From Corallococcus sp. AS-1-6 (GTDB lineage: Bacteria > Myxococcota > Myxococcia > Myxococcales > Myxococcaceae), in the NCBI RefSeq assembly GCF_020037015.1, contig NZ_JAIQDE010000037.1, forward strand, positions 17,718 through 81,717: a stretch of 64,000 nt of DNA, written 5' to 3'. How positions within the stretch are numbered: the first letter of the stretch is position 1; each line of letters starts with the position of its first letter. Below, piece by piece: positions 42,277-50,549 of this stretch. A program made the position numbers and the translations under genes. A model generated the notes under the pieces. It saw nothing but the letters and a program-made list of their open reading frames with translations. It did no database searches and was not told where the DNA came from.

Positions 42277-44624
42277 GGGGCCTCCTTCACCGGCTGACGC
42301 ATGTTGCAGCCGCGACACAGGGGATGGTCCTGATAGCCATTCAGCAGCCGTTGATAGGCCGGGCCCGTCCACACCTCCCGGATGCCCACCTCGTTCAGGT
42401 TGCCCAGACTCCCGAGCGTTCGTCGTTCCTTGTCGGGAGCGCAGCAGGGGTCGAAGCGGCCCACGGCGCTCACCCATGCCTCCTTCCCCAGGAACGGACA
42501 CTGCGCGCCAGGCGCGAGGTCCGTGACGGCCTCCGCTCCCAGAGGAAGGATGTTCTCCAGGAGCACCTTGCTCCCATCCGGCCGCCGACACTCCTCCGCG
42601 ACACGGTGCGCCTGCTGGACGGCCTCGTTCCAACGATGGATCGCCGAGGCGTCGCGCCTCATGGACAGGGGCTGGATGGCGGCGAAGTGGGCCCAGAGGT
42701 GGTGACCCTTCACCCTGTCGACGCCCAGGTCCGCCGCGAGCCGCACGATGTCCGCCAGCTCGCCCACGTTCGACTCCAGGAAGGTGAGCTGGAGCGTGAC
42801 CCTGCAGCGATGACCTCCCTCGCGGGCATGAACATCGCGCTCGGCGAGGAACTGGCGGAGGTTCTCCAGGACCTGTTCCCAGCGGGTTCCGGGCATCACC
42901 GCTTCGTGGGTCTGCTTCGTGGCACCATTCCACGACACCTTCACGTCGGAGGTGATGGGGACCAGCCGGCGTGCCCACGCTCGTGCTCCGCGCCTGGGAA
43001 ACGTCCCGTTGGTGGTGAGGTTCAGCCACACCCCGTGCGCCATGCACAGATCGATGATGTCGTCGAAATGGGGATAGAGCAGCGGTTCCCCCATGGTTGA
43101 CGGAATCACCTCCCGCAGGGGCGTGCCATCACTGTCCGCCATGATCCGTCGCAGCAGCTCCAGGGGCATGCGACGCTTGGGCTGGCCGGCTTCCCGGCGC
43201 AGGCGTTGGGTATCGCTGTGGGGCGAGTGGTCCTCACACATGATGCAGTGCAGGTTGCAGTCGTCGGGATTGGTGTCGAAGGTGATGCGCCAGGGGCCGG
43301 GCCGGGTGGGGGCACGACGGGCACGGTGTTCCCGGATGGCACGGGCATACAGGGCCTCCACGGCCTCCACGTGGGCCTGCATCCCCTGCACGTCGCCCCC
43401 TTCCCCCAGGAGGTGCCCGCGACTGCCAAGTCGCACCGCCAGCTCCGGGGCGTCCACCAACTGCTGCATGGCCCGGGCAAGCGAGCCGGGGTCCCGGTGG
43501 GTGAAGAGCACGCCGTTTTCTCCATCCCGGACGTACTCGCGCATCCCTCCTGCATCCGCGGTGATGACAGGCACCCGCGCCTGGAGCGCCTCGTGGATGA
43601 CCAGCGGAGAGTTCTCCACCCAGATGGAGGGCACGACGATGGCATCCACGTGGTTGAAGACGTCCCGCACGATGTCCGCGTTGCGGTACTCGGGAAGCCA
43701 CTCCACGCGTGTGCTGGCATCTCCCGGCAGGGCCAGGGCCAGCGCCTTGAGGGTGTCCGTGTGTTCGCCGCGAGGCCGTCCCCAGATCTTCAGCCGGGCC
43801 TTGCCGCGCACCTGCCCGAAAGCCTTGATGAGGTGATGGATGCCCTTGGCCGGGATGTGGGTGCCGATGTAGCCGAAGACGACGTCGGGTTCGGGCGTTC
43901 GCTGCCGGTAGCGCAGGCGCTCCAGGTCGAAGCCGTAATCCAGATACACCGCCTTGTGGGCGGCCAGCCCGAAGTCCCGCTGGAATCGCTCCAGCAGGTA
44001 GCGCGAAGGCGCGATGAAGAGGTCCACGTGCTCCATCATCCGGCGCACATGCTCCATCCGGTCGTGCACCCACTGACTCCAGTGCGCGACGTCCTGCTCC
44101 CGCGTTTCGGGGCCTCCAGAGAAGTAGCGCGCGTAGCAGCGCTCCGCGCACTTCCGGTCCTCCTGGCCTGAACATGCGGACCAGGGCTCGCTCCCGGCAA
44201 CGGGATGCATCTGCAGGAACTGCCCCCGGGGACACATGAGCCAGTAGTCGTGCAGGGTGAAGACGATGGGGATTCCACGGGTCGCGGCCACCTCCAGCAG
44301 AGACGTGGACAGGTGGTTCAGATGGCCCACGTGGATGACGTGAGGACGGAAGCCGTCCAGCACTTCCGCGAAGCGTTGATCCACCCCTTCATGCCGGTAG
44401 CGGTCACGACTGTTGGGGAGGTTGACCAGATGCAGCAGGACACGCGGGTCGTCTGGATCACGCTCCTGTGTCAGTTCGTAGTCTGGGAGGAACGGGTCCT
44501 CGCGGCGGGTGAAGACCTGGACCTCGTGCCGGCTCGACAGGCCTTGTGAAAGTGCCTGGGTATACACCTCCGAGCCCGCGTTGAAGCGCATGGGGTAGCC
44601 ATGGATGACCTGAAGCACTCGCAT
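42273..44624 (-). CDS. Glycosyltransferase (GT4)-radical SAM/SPASM fusion enzyme
   Basis: 783 residues. Residues 1-~425 form a GT-B glycosyltransferase: the start MRVLQVIHGYPMRFNAGSEVY, GYIGTHIPAKGIHHLIKAF and the E-x7-E pair E337/E345 in WVENSPLVIHEAL. It also has a four-cysteine cluster (C131, C151, C159, C163). Residues ~446-783 form a radical SAM domain with C456-x3-C460-x2-C463 in CNLHCIMC. A SPASM-like tail has C709, C727/C728, C770 and C773. The fusion suggests that one chain glycosylates and radically modifies a common product. The ATG at 44624 is preferred, since a GTG at 44687 falls inside a terminator-like hairpin. It lies downstream of a 60-residue acidic peptide gene, and WG-repeat and nucleotidyltransferase genes follow with 4-base overlaps. 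Confidence 0.88.
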   Translation of the reverse strand: MRVLQVIHGYPMRFNAGSEVYTQALSQGLSSRHEVQVFTRREDPFLPDYELTQERDPDDPRVLLHLVNLPNSRDRYRHEGVDQRFAEVLDGFRPHVIHVGHLNHLSTSLLEVAATRGIPIVFTLHDYWLMCPRGQFLQMHPVAGSEPWSACSGQEDRKCAERCYARYFSGGPETREQDVAHWSQWVHDRMEHVRRMMEHVDLFIAPSRYLLERFQRDFGLAAHKAVYLDYGFDLERLRYRQRTPEPDVVFGYIGTHIPAKGIHHLIKAFGQVRGKARLKIWGRPRGEHTDTLKALALALPGDASTRVEWLPEYRNADIVRDVFNHVDAIVVPSIWVENSPLVIHEALQARVPVITADAGGMREYVRDGENGVLFTHRDPGSLARAMQQLVDAPELAVRLGSRGHLLGEGGDVQGMQAHVEAVEALYARAIREHRARRAPTRPGPWRITFDTNPDDCNLHCIMCEDHSPHSDTQRLRREAGQPKRRMPLELLRRIMADSDGTPLREVIPSTMGEPLLYPHFDDIIDLCMAHGVWLNLTTNGTFPRRGARAWARRLVPITSDVKVSWNGATKQTHEAVMPGTRWEQVLENLRQFLAERDVHAREGGHRCRVTLQLTFLESNVGELADIVRLAADLGVDRVKGHHLWAHFAAIQPLSMRRDASAIHRWNEAVQQAHRVAEECRRPDGSKVLLENILPLGAEAVTDLAPGAQCPFLGKEAWVSAVGRFDPCCAPDKERRTLGSLGNLNEVGIREVWTGPAYQRLLNGYQDHPLCRGCNMRQPVKEAP

Positions 44625-44681
44625 GAAATGGCCCGGGTGCCATGGCTCCACGCCATGGCACCTGTTGAAGAGGGAACGCCG

Positions 44682-44717
44682 CGACACGGCTCCGCGAGTC
44701 TGCGCGAAGCCGTGTCG
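44682..44717 (-). terminator. Strong hairpin between the peptide gene and the GT-radical SAM gene
   Basis: CGACACGGCT (44682-44691) pairs perfectly with AGCCGTGTCG (44708-44717). Inside, CGCG (44693-44696) can pair with CGCG (44703-44706), leaving a 6-base loop. On the minus strand it begins ~20 bases after the peptide gene's stop and is followed by a pyrimidine-rich run (TTCCCTCTTC). It acts as a terminator or attenuator that separates the abundant upstream peptide message from the operon; which is not decidable by eye. Confidence 0.65.
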
Positions 44718-44736
44718 TCTTGTGGAAGGGAGCTTG

Positions 44737-44919
44737 CTACTTCAACGCGGGCTCGGAGGGCTCGGGCGCCTGAGGCTTCTGGGTATCCGCTGCCTCTTCG
44801 GAGGGACGACCTTCTTCGCCACGAGACTGCCAGTACGCGTCATCCTGGGGATTGAGCTGACGCGAACGGTTATCGATATCTGCCTGCGAGGGTTGGTACT
44901 GCTTCGAAGACCTGCTCAT
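44737..44919 (-). CDS. Small acidic, probably disordered protein upstream of the GT-radical SAM operon
   Basis: 60 residues starting MSRSSKQYQPSQADIDNRSR, with NPQDDAYWQSRG in the middle and a Glu/Pro/Ala-rich tail. No leader-core cleavage motif (for example GG) is obvious, and there is no signal peptide or cysteine. The NP..DAYW.SRG segment looks like a short conserved motif of small bacterial proteins of unknown function; I cannot name the family. The ATG at 44919 has TGGAG six to seven bases upstream. Position and strand make it a candidate substrate of the downstream enzyme, but it may equally be an unrelated abundant protein ended by the hairpin that follows. Confidence 0.7.
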   Translation of the reverse strand: MSRSSKQYQPSQADIDNRSRQLNPQDDAYWQSRGEEGRPSEEAADTQKPQAPEPSEPALK

Positions 44920-45134
44920 GGGCAACTCCAGTGTCGGATTTGCCGGCGGTGCATCGTGGTCATGCCGGATTCAACGGCCAACAAAGCCTCCGTCCAGACG
45001 GACGGCCACGGACCCACGTGGAAATTCCTGGCCAGGTTGGGTTTCTGCGGGACTGCGCGTAAACCATACACAGGCGGATTGTGAATCGCAAGCCGGTGCC
45101 TGGATGGATGGTGAGGATTTGAGCGAGGGGATTG

Positions 45135-45332
45135 TCAGGCGTAGACCTGTTCGCTCTCCACCACGGGCTCCAGCCGGCGCTGGAGGGCGGCGAGCCGCTC
45201 GTAGCGCTGGTGCAGCGCCTCCTTGTGTTCGCGTTGCTCCGCGCGGGCGATTTCATCCAGCAGCGTCTGCAGCGAGGAATCCACGGCGTCCTTCAGCACG
45301 CGCGATTCGTCGTTCGAAAGTTCCAGCAGCAT
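45135..45332 (-). CDS. Small helical protein, unknown
   Basis: 65 residues: MLLELSNDESRVLKDAVDSS, then LQTLLDEIARAEQREHKEALHQRYERLAALQRRL, almost entirely helical and charged. This resembles a widespread family of short bacterial proteins of unknown function with an 'ESRVLKDxLD' start. The ATG at 45332 has AAGGAGG five bases upstream. It is divergent from the DUF2171 gene. No partner is evident. Confidence 0.75.
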   Translation of the reverse strand: MLLELSNDESRVLKDAVDSSLQTLLDEIARAEQREHKEALHQRYERLAALQRRLEPVVESEQVYA

Positions 45333-45486
45333 GGGGGCCTCCTTGAGCCAACGTTAGGCACCCCGTGACAGGGCCGCGCGCGGGGCGGGCGCACGGGCGT
45401 GGAAGAAGGCGGCCCGAGGGCCCACCGGGCTTGCTTGCCACACCGCGCACGGCGGCGGGAGCGACCCCACTCTTGGCGAGGACCCC

Positions 45487-45822
45487 ATGAGCGCGAGGAG
45501 CGACGCGATGATTCACGCGGGAGAGGTGCGCGAGGGCATGTCGGTGCGCACCGCCGATGGACAGCAACTGGGCCGGGTGGCGGGCGTGGGCGACACGCAC
45601 TTCGAGCTGGAGCAGGGCCTGGTGCCCATTCCCCGGCGCGACTACCTGGTGGAGTACAGCGACGTGGCGGCCGTGAGCGGGGATGAAGTCCTGCTCAAGC
45701 CGGCGGACCACCCGCAGCTCACGCTGGAGGAGGACGACGACGGCGGAGCCCTGCCGCCGCGCCACAGCGAGGGCCTGGAGGCGGAGCCCACGAACGACCC
45801 CCTGGGTCCCATGCGGCACTGA
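45487..45822 (+). CDS. DUF2171/PRC-barrel-like protein
   Basis: 111 residues. AGEVREGMSVRTADGQQLGRVAGVGDTHFELEQG and the final VSGDEVLL form a small beta-barrel of the DUF2171/PRC-barrel kind. The remaining ~40 residues are acidic and Pro-rich (LEEDDDGGALPP), probably disordered. PRC-barrel-like domains occur in stress and membrane-associated proteins; the role is unknown. A second in-frame ATG (MIHAGEV, 45508) is possible. It is a monocistronic-looking gene followed by a kelch lipoprotein 108 bases later. Confidence 0.75.
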   Translation: MSARSDAMIHAGEVREGMSVRTADGQQLGRVAGVGDTHFELEQGLVPIPRRDYLVEYSDVAAVSGDEVLLKPADHPQLTLEEDDDGGALPPRHSEGLEAEPTNDPLGPMRH

Positions 45823-45930
45823 CGCGTCCGACCCGGAGGGCAAGGCCCTGGAATCACTGGGCCTTGCGGTCGCCTGGGTGTCAGACCGGCGCGTTAGACG
45901 GACCCCTCGACCTGACGTCCCGGTGGGGCC

Positions 45931-47061
45931 ATGCGACGGTTTTCGACATCTTGCGTCACGATGCTGTGGTTGGGAGTGGTGTTCGCGTGCGGGCCCGCGC
46001 CGCGAGCGGATGCGGGCGGCGTGGAGGCGCCGGTGCCGGGCGTGTTGTCCACGCCGAGGCGGCTGTTGCCCTACGTCGCGTTGGACGACGGGCGGGTGCT
46101 GGCGGCGGGAGGGCATGACGGCAGCCGCACGCTGGGAAGCTGCGAAATCTTCGACCCGGACACGGGGCGCTGGCGGACCACGGGAGCGCTGCGCACGGCG
46201 CGGCGCAACCACGCGGCGGTGCGGCTGGTGGATGGGCGCGTGCTGGTGGTGGGCGGCTCGAATGGCGTGACGGTGGGCGCGCTGGCGAGCGCGGAGCTGT
46301 ACGCGCCGGACACGGGCGTGTGGACGCAAGCGGCGCCCATGAGCGAGGCGCGCAACGACCCGGCGGTGGTGCTGTTGCCGGACGGTCGGGTGCTGGTGGC
46401 GGGGGGCACGGACGTGGACCTGCGGCCGGTGCGTTCGGCGGAGCTGTTCGACCCGGTGACGGGCACGTGGAGCGCGGCGGAGGCGCCCGCGTACGCGCGA
46501 GGCGGCGCGGGGACGGCGGTGGTGCTGCGCACGGGAAAGGTGCTCTTCGCGAGCGGTCTGCAGTCGGAGCTCTACGACCCGGTGACGGGCCGCTGGGAGA
46601 AGGCGGGAGCGGTGGGCGGCGCGGCGGGGACGCACCGGCTGGGGCACACGGTGACGCTGCTCCCGGACGGGCGCGTGCTGGTGGTGGGAGGCACCACGAC
46701 GCAGGCGGCGCGCACGGCGGAGGTGTACGTGCCGGAGCGCAACGCCTGGGAGCGGGTGGAGGCGCCAGCGGTGCCGCGAGAGCACCACGCGGCGCTGCTG
46801 ACGGCGGAGGGAGCGGTGCTGGTGGTGGGCGGCGAGCACTCCTCCCGAGGCACGCTGGACTCCGCGGAGCGCTTCGAACCGGCGAAGGGGCTCTGGACGC
46901 AGGCGCCCACGCTGCATGAGCCGCGAGGCGAAGCCGGAGCGCTGTGGCTGCGCCGGGGCACGGTGCTGGTGGTGGGCGGAGTGAACGAGCTGGGCACCCT
47001 GGCCACGAGCGAGGAGTACGTCCCCGCTCCCGCCGTGGCCCAGGCCACGCCCCTGGAGTAA
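45931..47061 (+). CDS. Kelch-repeat exported protein
   Basis: 376 residues. A leader (TMLWLGVVFACG) suggests export, possibly as a lipoprotein. Seven kelch-like units follow, each with a glycine pair after a strand: DGRVLAAGG, DGRVLVVGG, DGRVLVAGG, GKVLFASG, DGRVLVVGG, GAVLVVGG and GTVLVVGG, separated by ~50 residues with TGRW/TGTW motifs. Seven repeats fit a complete beta-propeller. Proteins like this are frequent in myxobacteria and are probably outer-surface binding or adhesion modules. The function is not determined. A weak terminator-like hairpin follows. Confidence 0.85.
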   Translation: MRRFSTSCVTMLWLGVVFACGPAPRADAGGVEAPVPGVLSTPRRLLPYVALDDGRVLAAGGHDGSRTLGSCEIFDPDTGRWRTTGALRTARRNHAAVRLVDGRVLVVGGSNGVTVGALASAELYAPDTGVWTQAAPMSEARNDPAVVLLPDGRVLVAGGTDVDLRPVRSAELFDPVTGTWSAAEAPAYARGGAGTAVVLRTGKVLFASGLQSELYDPVTGRWEKAGAVGGAAGTHRLGHTVTLLPDGRVLVVGGTTTQAARTAEVYVPERNAWERVEAPAVPREHHAALLTAEGAVLVVGGEHSSRGTLDSAERFEPAKGLWTQAPTLHEPRGEAGALWLRRGTVLVVGGVNELGTLATSEEYVPAPAVAQATPLE

Positions 47062-47073
47062 CCCCAGCTTGGA

Positions 47074-47123
47074 CAGACACTCCACGGATTCGAAGTGAAG
47101 CCGGGACAGTGTGTCTGGCTTTT
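47074..47123 (+). terminator. Candidate terminator after the kelch gene
   Basis: CAGACAC (47074-47080) can pair with GTGTCTG (47111-47117) across a 30-base loop, followed by GC and TTTT (47120-47123). The long loop makes it only a moderate candidate. Confidence 0.35.
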
Positions 47124-47204
47124 CCGTGAATGACTGACAACGGCGGTTCCTGGCGGCCATTCGCGCCGCGCGGCGTGCCGGGGCGCGTGACAGACTGCGC
47201 GCCC

Positions 47205-48608
47205 ATGCGCTCCTGGAAACACCTGCTCGTCGTCCCGCTCGTCTGTTCCTCCGCCTGCGCCACCGCGCCCGCCGCCCCCTCGAAGCCCGAGGCCCCGGCC
47301 GCCGCCGTCGCCGCGCCCGTGCGCCCCTTCGGCACGCTGCGCGAACAGTCCGCCCGCCAGCAGGAGTGGCTCCGTGAACGGCTGGAGACCGGACTGCCCC
47401 AGCTCATGCGCAAGTACGGCGTGAGCATGTGGGTCGTCCCCATGCGCGAGTACAACGAGGACCCCGTCTTCAAGGCGCTCGTCGCCCCCACCACCTTCTC
47501 CGCCCGCCGCCGCACCATCTACGTCTTCTTCGACCGGGGCCCCGACCAGGGCGTGGAGCGGCTGGCGCTGGGCGGCAGCACCCAGGGCGGCCTCTATGAA
47601 GCCCGCCGCGCCCCCATGATGGTGGACCGCGGCGGCTCGCAGCGCGCGGCGGAGCTCCTGGGCCCTGAACAGTGGCTGCTCCTCAAGCAGGTCGTGGAGG
47701 AGCGCAAGCCGGACTCCATCGCCATCAACGTGTCCCCCGCCATCGCCTTCGCGGACGGCCTCACCCACGGCGAATACGAAGGCATGGCCCAGGCCCTGGG
47801 CCCCACCTGGTCCAAGCGCCTCAAGCCCGCCGGAGGCCTGCCCCTGGACGTGCTCGGCTGGCGAGGCGCCGACGAGGTCCGCTTCTACGCCGACCTCCAG
47901 AAGTACGCCTGGAACCTCATCCAGACCGCCTTCTCCAACGCCGTCATCACCCCCGGCACCACCACCACCCAGGACGTGGAGTGGTGGATGCGCCAGCGCC
48001 TGGCCGACGAAGGCCTGGACACCTGGTTCCAGCCGGACGTGGACGTGCAGCGCCAGGGCGCCACCGACGAAGACCTGGGCGACCACCCCGTCATCCAGCG
48101 CGGCGACGTGCTCCACTGCGACTTCGGCGTCACCGCGCTCCGCCTCAACACCGACACCCAGCACATGGGCTACGTGCTGCGCGACGGAGAGAAGGACGCC
48201 CCCGAAGGCCTCAAGGCCGCGCTCAAGGCGTCCAACCGGCTCCAGGACATCGTCACCGGCGAAATCAAGCCGGGCCGCACCGGCAACGAGGTCCTGCGCG
48301 CCTCGCTCGCGCGCATGAAGGCGGAGGGCATCAGCGGCAGCGTGTACTCACACCCCATTGGCCTGCACGGCCACGGCGCCGGCCCCATGATTGGCATGTG
48401 GGACCGCCAGGAGGGCGTGCCCGGCAACGGCGAGCACCCGGTGATGCCCGACTCCTGGTTCTCCATCGAGCTGCAGGCGACGAGCCCCGTGCCGGAGTGG
48501 AAGGGCCAGCCCGTGCGCTCCGCCCAGGAGGAGGACGTCGTCGTGGACTCGCAGGGCACCGTGCGCTGGGCCCTCCAGCGTCAGACGTCCTTCCACCTGG
48601 TCCGCTGA
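47205..48608 (+). CDS. M24 family metallopeptidase lipoprotein (Xaa-Pro aminopeptidase-like)
   Basis: 467 residues. The ATG at 47205 gives a leader ending CSSAC, a lipobox, so it is a lipid-anchored envelope protein. The C-terminal pita-bread domain keeps all five metal ligands: Asp in LHCDFGV, Asp in LNTDTQH, His in LHGHGAGP, Glu in SIELQAT and Glu in QEEDVVV. These enzymes use two metal ions to remove residues next to proline. The N-terminal ~200 residues (QQEWLRERLETGLPQLMRKYGV) form the creatinase-like domain. Single gene. It ends 4 bases before the stop of the convergent di-heme peroxidase gene. Confidence 0.88.
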   Translation: MRSWKHLLVVPLVCSSACATAPAAPSKPEAPAAAVAAPVRPFGTLREQSARQQEWLRERLETGLPQLMRKYGVSMWVVPMREYNEDPVFKALVAPTTFSARRRTIYVFFDRGPDQGVERLALGGSTQGGLYEARRAPMMVDRGGSQRAAELLGPEQWLLLKQVVEERKPDSIAINVSPAIAFADGLTHGEYEGMAQALGPTWSKRLKPAGGLPLDVLGWRGADEVRFYADLQKYAWNLIQTAFSNAVITPGTTTTQDVEWWMRQRLADEGLDTWFQPDVDVQRQGATDEDLGDHPVIQRGDVLHCDFGVTALRLNTDTQHMGYVLRDGEKDAPEGLKAALKASNRLQDIVTGEIKPGRTGNEVLRASLARMKAEGISGSVYSHPIGLHGHGAGPMIGMWDRQEGVPGNGEHPVMPDSWFSIELQATSPVPEWKGQPVRSAQEEDVVVDSQGTVRWALQRQTSFHLVR

Positions 48609-48612
48609 AGGC

Positions 48613-49776
48613 CTACTTCGGCGCGCCCGTCATGGACTTGAGCAGCGTCACCAGCGCCTGCTTCTCCTCGCTGCTCAGGTCCAGCTTGACGATGGTCTCC
48701 GTGCGCACGCCCGCGAAGGTGCCGTCCGGGTCGCCGCCCTTGTTGTAGAACTCGACCACGTCCTCCAGCGTCTTCTCCGCGCCGGTGTGCATGTACGGCG
48801 CGCTCAGCGCCACGTTGCGCAGCGTGGGCGTGCGGAACGCGCCCTCCACCTCCGCGGGCTTGCTCTGCGCCTGCGCCTTCAGCGTGGGCAGCCGCGCCGC
48901 GTCGATACCGCTGGGCGCGTCGCTGTAGGGGCCCGCGGCGTTGAACGGCCAGGCCACCAGCGCGTCCACCGCGGCCGCCTGCCCGCGCCGCCCCGGGCCG
49001 GAGTCCTTCAGCCCCAGGTTGTGGAACTTGTCGTCCGACAGCGAGCGGCCCTTGTGGCACACCACGCACTGGCCCTTGCGCATGAACGTCTTCAGGCCCA
49101 GGTACGCCGGGTCCTTCTCCTGCGTGCCCGCCTCCACCGCCTGCAGGAAGCGCCGCACGTCCGCGTCGAAGGGCGCCTCGGTGCGGTTGAGCGTGCGCTG
49201 GTACGCCGCCAGCACCTTGCCCACGTTCGCCATCAGCCGGTCCGGGTCGGACTCGTCCGCGGGCGCCTTGCCGAACAACTGCGTGTACGCCGCCGTGTAC
49301 GAGGGCTCGCCGGACAGCCGCGCGCGCACCACCGTCACGTCCGAGTCCATCTCGATGGGGTTCGTCAGCGGCAGCAGCGCCTGCGACCAGAGCCGGTCCG
49401 CCCGCCCGTCCCACATGAACCAGCGGCTGTAGCCCACGTTCAACAGGCTGGGCGGGTTGCGCTCGGACTGGTGGCCTCCGCAGCCCTCCGCCGTCGCCGT
49501 CTCCACCGTGTAGGACTCGCCCGTGTGGCAGCTCTTGCAGGACACCGTCCCGCAGCGCGACAGCCCCGGGTCCTCGAACAGCCGCTGACCCAGCGCCGCC
49601 GCGTCCGCGTTGTCAGCCCACTTGTTGGTGGGGTCCGCCTCCGGCTTCACGCTCTGCGTGTGCAGGGCGCTGAGCTGGTCCAGCTCATCCTCGGTCGGAA
49701 AGGGAACTTCGGATTCGCAACCCGCCCCCAGCAGGGCCAGGGCGAGCACGGCGGTACGCGGACGGAGACCAGTCAT
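48613..49776 (-). CDS. Di-heme cytochrome c peroxidase (MauG/CcpA superfamily) lipoprotein
   Basis: 387 residues. The leader ends LLGAGC (lipobox). Two haem sites are seen, CKSCH and CVVCH, spaced ~160 residues apart as in bacterial di-heme peroxidases. MWDGRADRLWSQALLPLTNPIEM and FRTPTLRNVALSAPYMHTG are superfamily hallmarks. It reduces peroxide with electrons from small cytochromes, or, if MauG-like, oxidises a protein substrate. A Glu-His distal site cannot be assigned by eye. The ATG at 49776 fits the signal peptide. It is the second such protein in the window (the other is at 59960). Confidence 0.9.
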   Translation of the reverse strand: MTGLRPRTAVLALALLGAGCESEVPFPTEDELDQLSALHTQSVKPEADPTNKWADNADAAALGQRLFEDPGLSRCGTVSCKSCHTGESYTVETATAEGCGGHQSERNPPSLLNVGYSRWFMWDGRADRLWSQALLPLTNPIEMDSDVTVVRARLSGEPSYTAAYTQLFGKAPADESDPDRLMANVGKVLAAYQRTLNRTEAPFDADVRRFLQAVEAGTQEKDPAYLGLKTFMRKGQCVVCHKGRSLSDDKFHNLGLKDSGPGRRGQAAAVDALVAWPFNAAGPYSDAPSGIDAARLPTLKAQAQSKPAEVEGAFRTPTLRNVALSAPYMHTGAEKTLEDVVEFYNKGGDPDGTFAGVRTETIVKLDLSSEEKQALVTLLKSMTGAPK

Positions 49777-49856
49777 GGGCCGGAGCAGCTTCGCGCCCTT
49801 GTGTTCAGCAATCAATGGTCCCCGTCCCCCCGCCGGGCATACGGCCGTCCACGCAC

Positions 49857-49895
49857 GAAGGCCGGGGGCCCTCTTCAGGGCTTGCCCCGGCCTTC
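49857..49895 (-). terminator. Long two-step hairpin after the 134-residue lipoprotein gene
   Basis: GAAGGCCGGGG (49857-49867) pairs perfectly with CCCCGGCCTTC (49885-49895). Inside, GCCCT/AGGGC closes on a CTTC tetraloop. It lies ~35 bases after the minus-strand lipoprotein gene and 80 bases before the peroxidase start. No U-run follows, so termination may be of the U-independent kind frequent in GC-rich bacteria. Confidence 0.6.
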
Positions 49896-49930
49896 ATGGC
49901 GTGAAGCCCTTCAGCGGGACTTCAGGCGCG

Positions 49931-50335
49931 CTACTCGCAGGCCAGCTTGAAGCTCACCACCGGCGCCGCGAACTTGGCGATCTTCATCTTCGTGGGGCCC
50001 GGGGTGACCGTGGGCGCCGCGCCGCTGGCGCACTTGAGGCCCGCGCCCATCGTCAGCTCCACGTTCAGCTCCTGGTCCTCCGGCAGCCCGCTGACGGTGT
50101 AGCTGCAGCGGTTGTTGCGGCTCTGCTTCACCTCGTGCCGGCCCAGGGCCACGGCGTCGTTCTGCGTCACCTTCACCCCCACCGCCGAGCACGGGTCACC
50201 CTGCAGGCCGCTCGCGGGGTACGCGATGCTGCCCGTGACCGTGGCGTTGCCCGCGCGACCCGCGGCCGCCGCGCCACTCGACGAGGCGCAACCCGTGGCG
50301 GCAACGACGAAGGCGGCAACAGCAATTCGCAACAT
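49931..50335 (-). CDS. Small lipoprotein, unknown
   Basis: 134 residues. The leader MLRIAVAAFVVAATGC contains a lipobox. The mature part, after a Ser/Ala/Gly linker, looks like a small beta-sandwich: NATVTGSIAYPASGLQGDPC, then VKVTQNDAVALGRHEV, CSYTVSGLPEDQELNVEL and a final PVVSFKLACE. It has four cysteines after the lipobox, likely two disulfides. The alternation resembles carboxypeptidase-regulatory-like or prealbumin folds, but I cannot name a family. The ATG at 50335 has GAGG six bases upstream. A strong hairpin follows the gene. Confidence 0.75.
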   Translation of the reverse strand: MLRIAVAAFVVAATGCASSSGAAAAGRAGNATVTGSIAYPASGLQGDPCSAVGVKVTQNDAVALGRHEVKQSRNNRCSYTVSGLPEDQELNVELTMGAGLKCASGAAPTVTPGPTKMKIAKFAAPVVSFKLACE

Positions 50336-50465
50336 GGATATCCTCAATTCAAGAATGAGATGGTTTTCGCGCCCGGTTGGCCGCCTTCCCGGCAGCCATT
50401 GGCGCGCGCCACGTACAATCCCGGCGCGCTTTCATTCCACGCGGAAACGCATTCTCGATTTCATC

Positions 50466-50507
50466 ACGCGGAGCATTTTTCCGTTCCCCAACATCCGCGC
50501 TCCGCGT
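50466..50507 (-). terminator. Candidate terminator after the subtilase gene
   Basis: ACGCGGAGC (50466-50474) pairs perfectly with GCTCCGCGT (50499-50507), with a 24-base loop. It lies 43 bases beyond the stop of the minus-strand protease gene and upstream of the next lipoprotein gene. The loop is long and no U-run follows. Confidence 0.4.
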
Positions 50508-50549
50508 CCGTGAAGTGGCCCTCACACTTCCCATGAATCGAGAAGCGCC

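Noticed and set aside
44625..44687. N-terminal extension of the glycosyltransferase-radical SAM protein to GTG 44687
   Set aside because: The extension would begin inside a strong hairpin, has unnatural composition, and MRVLQVIHGYPM at 44624 is the normal GT4 beginning.
44990..45005. CCGTCC-AGAC-GGACGG inverted repeat upstream of the 60-residue peptide gene
   Set aside because: Short, fully GC-rich arms of this kind are expected by chance; no promoter elements could be placed around it.
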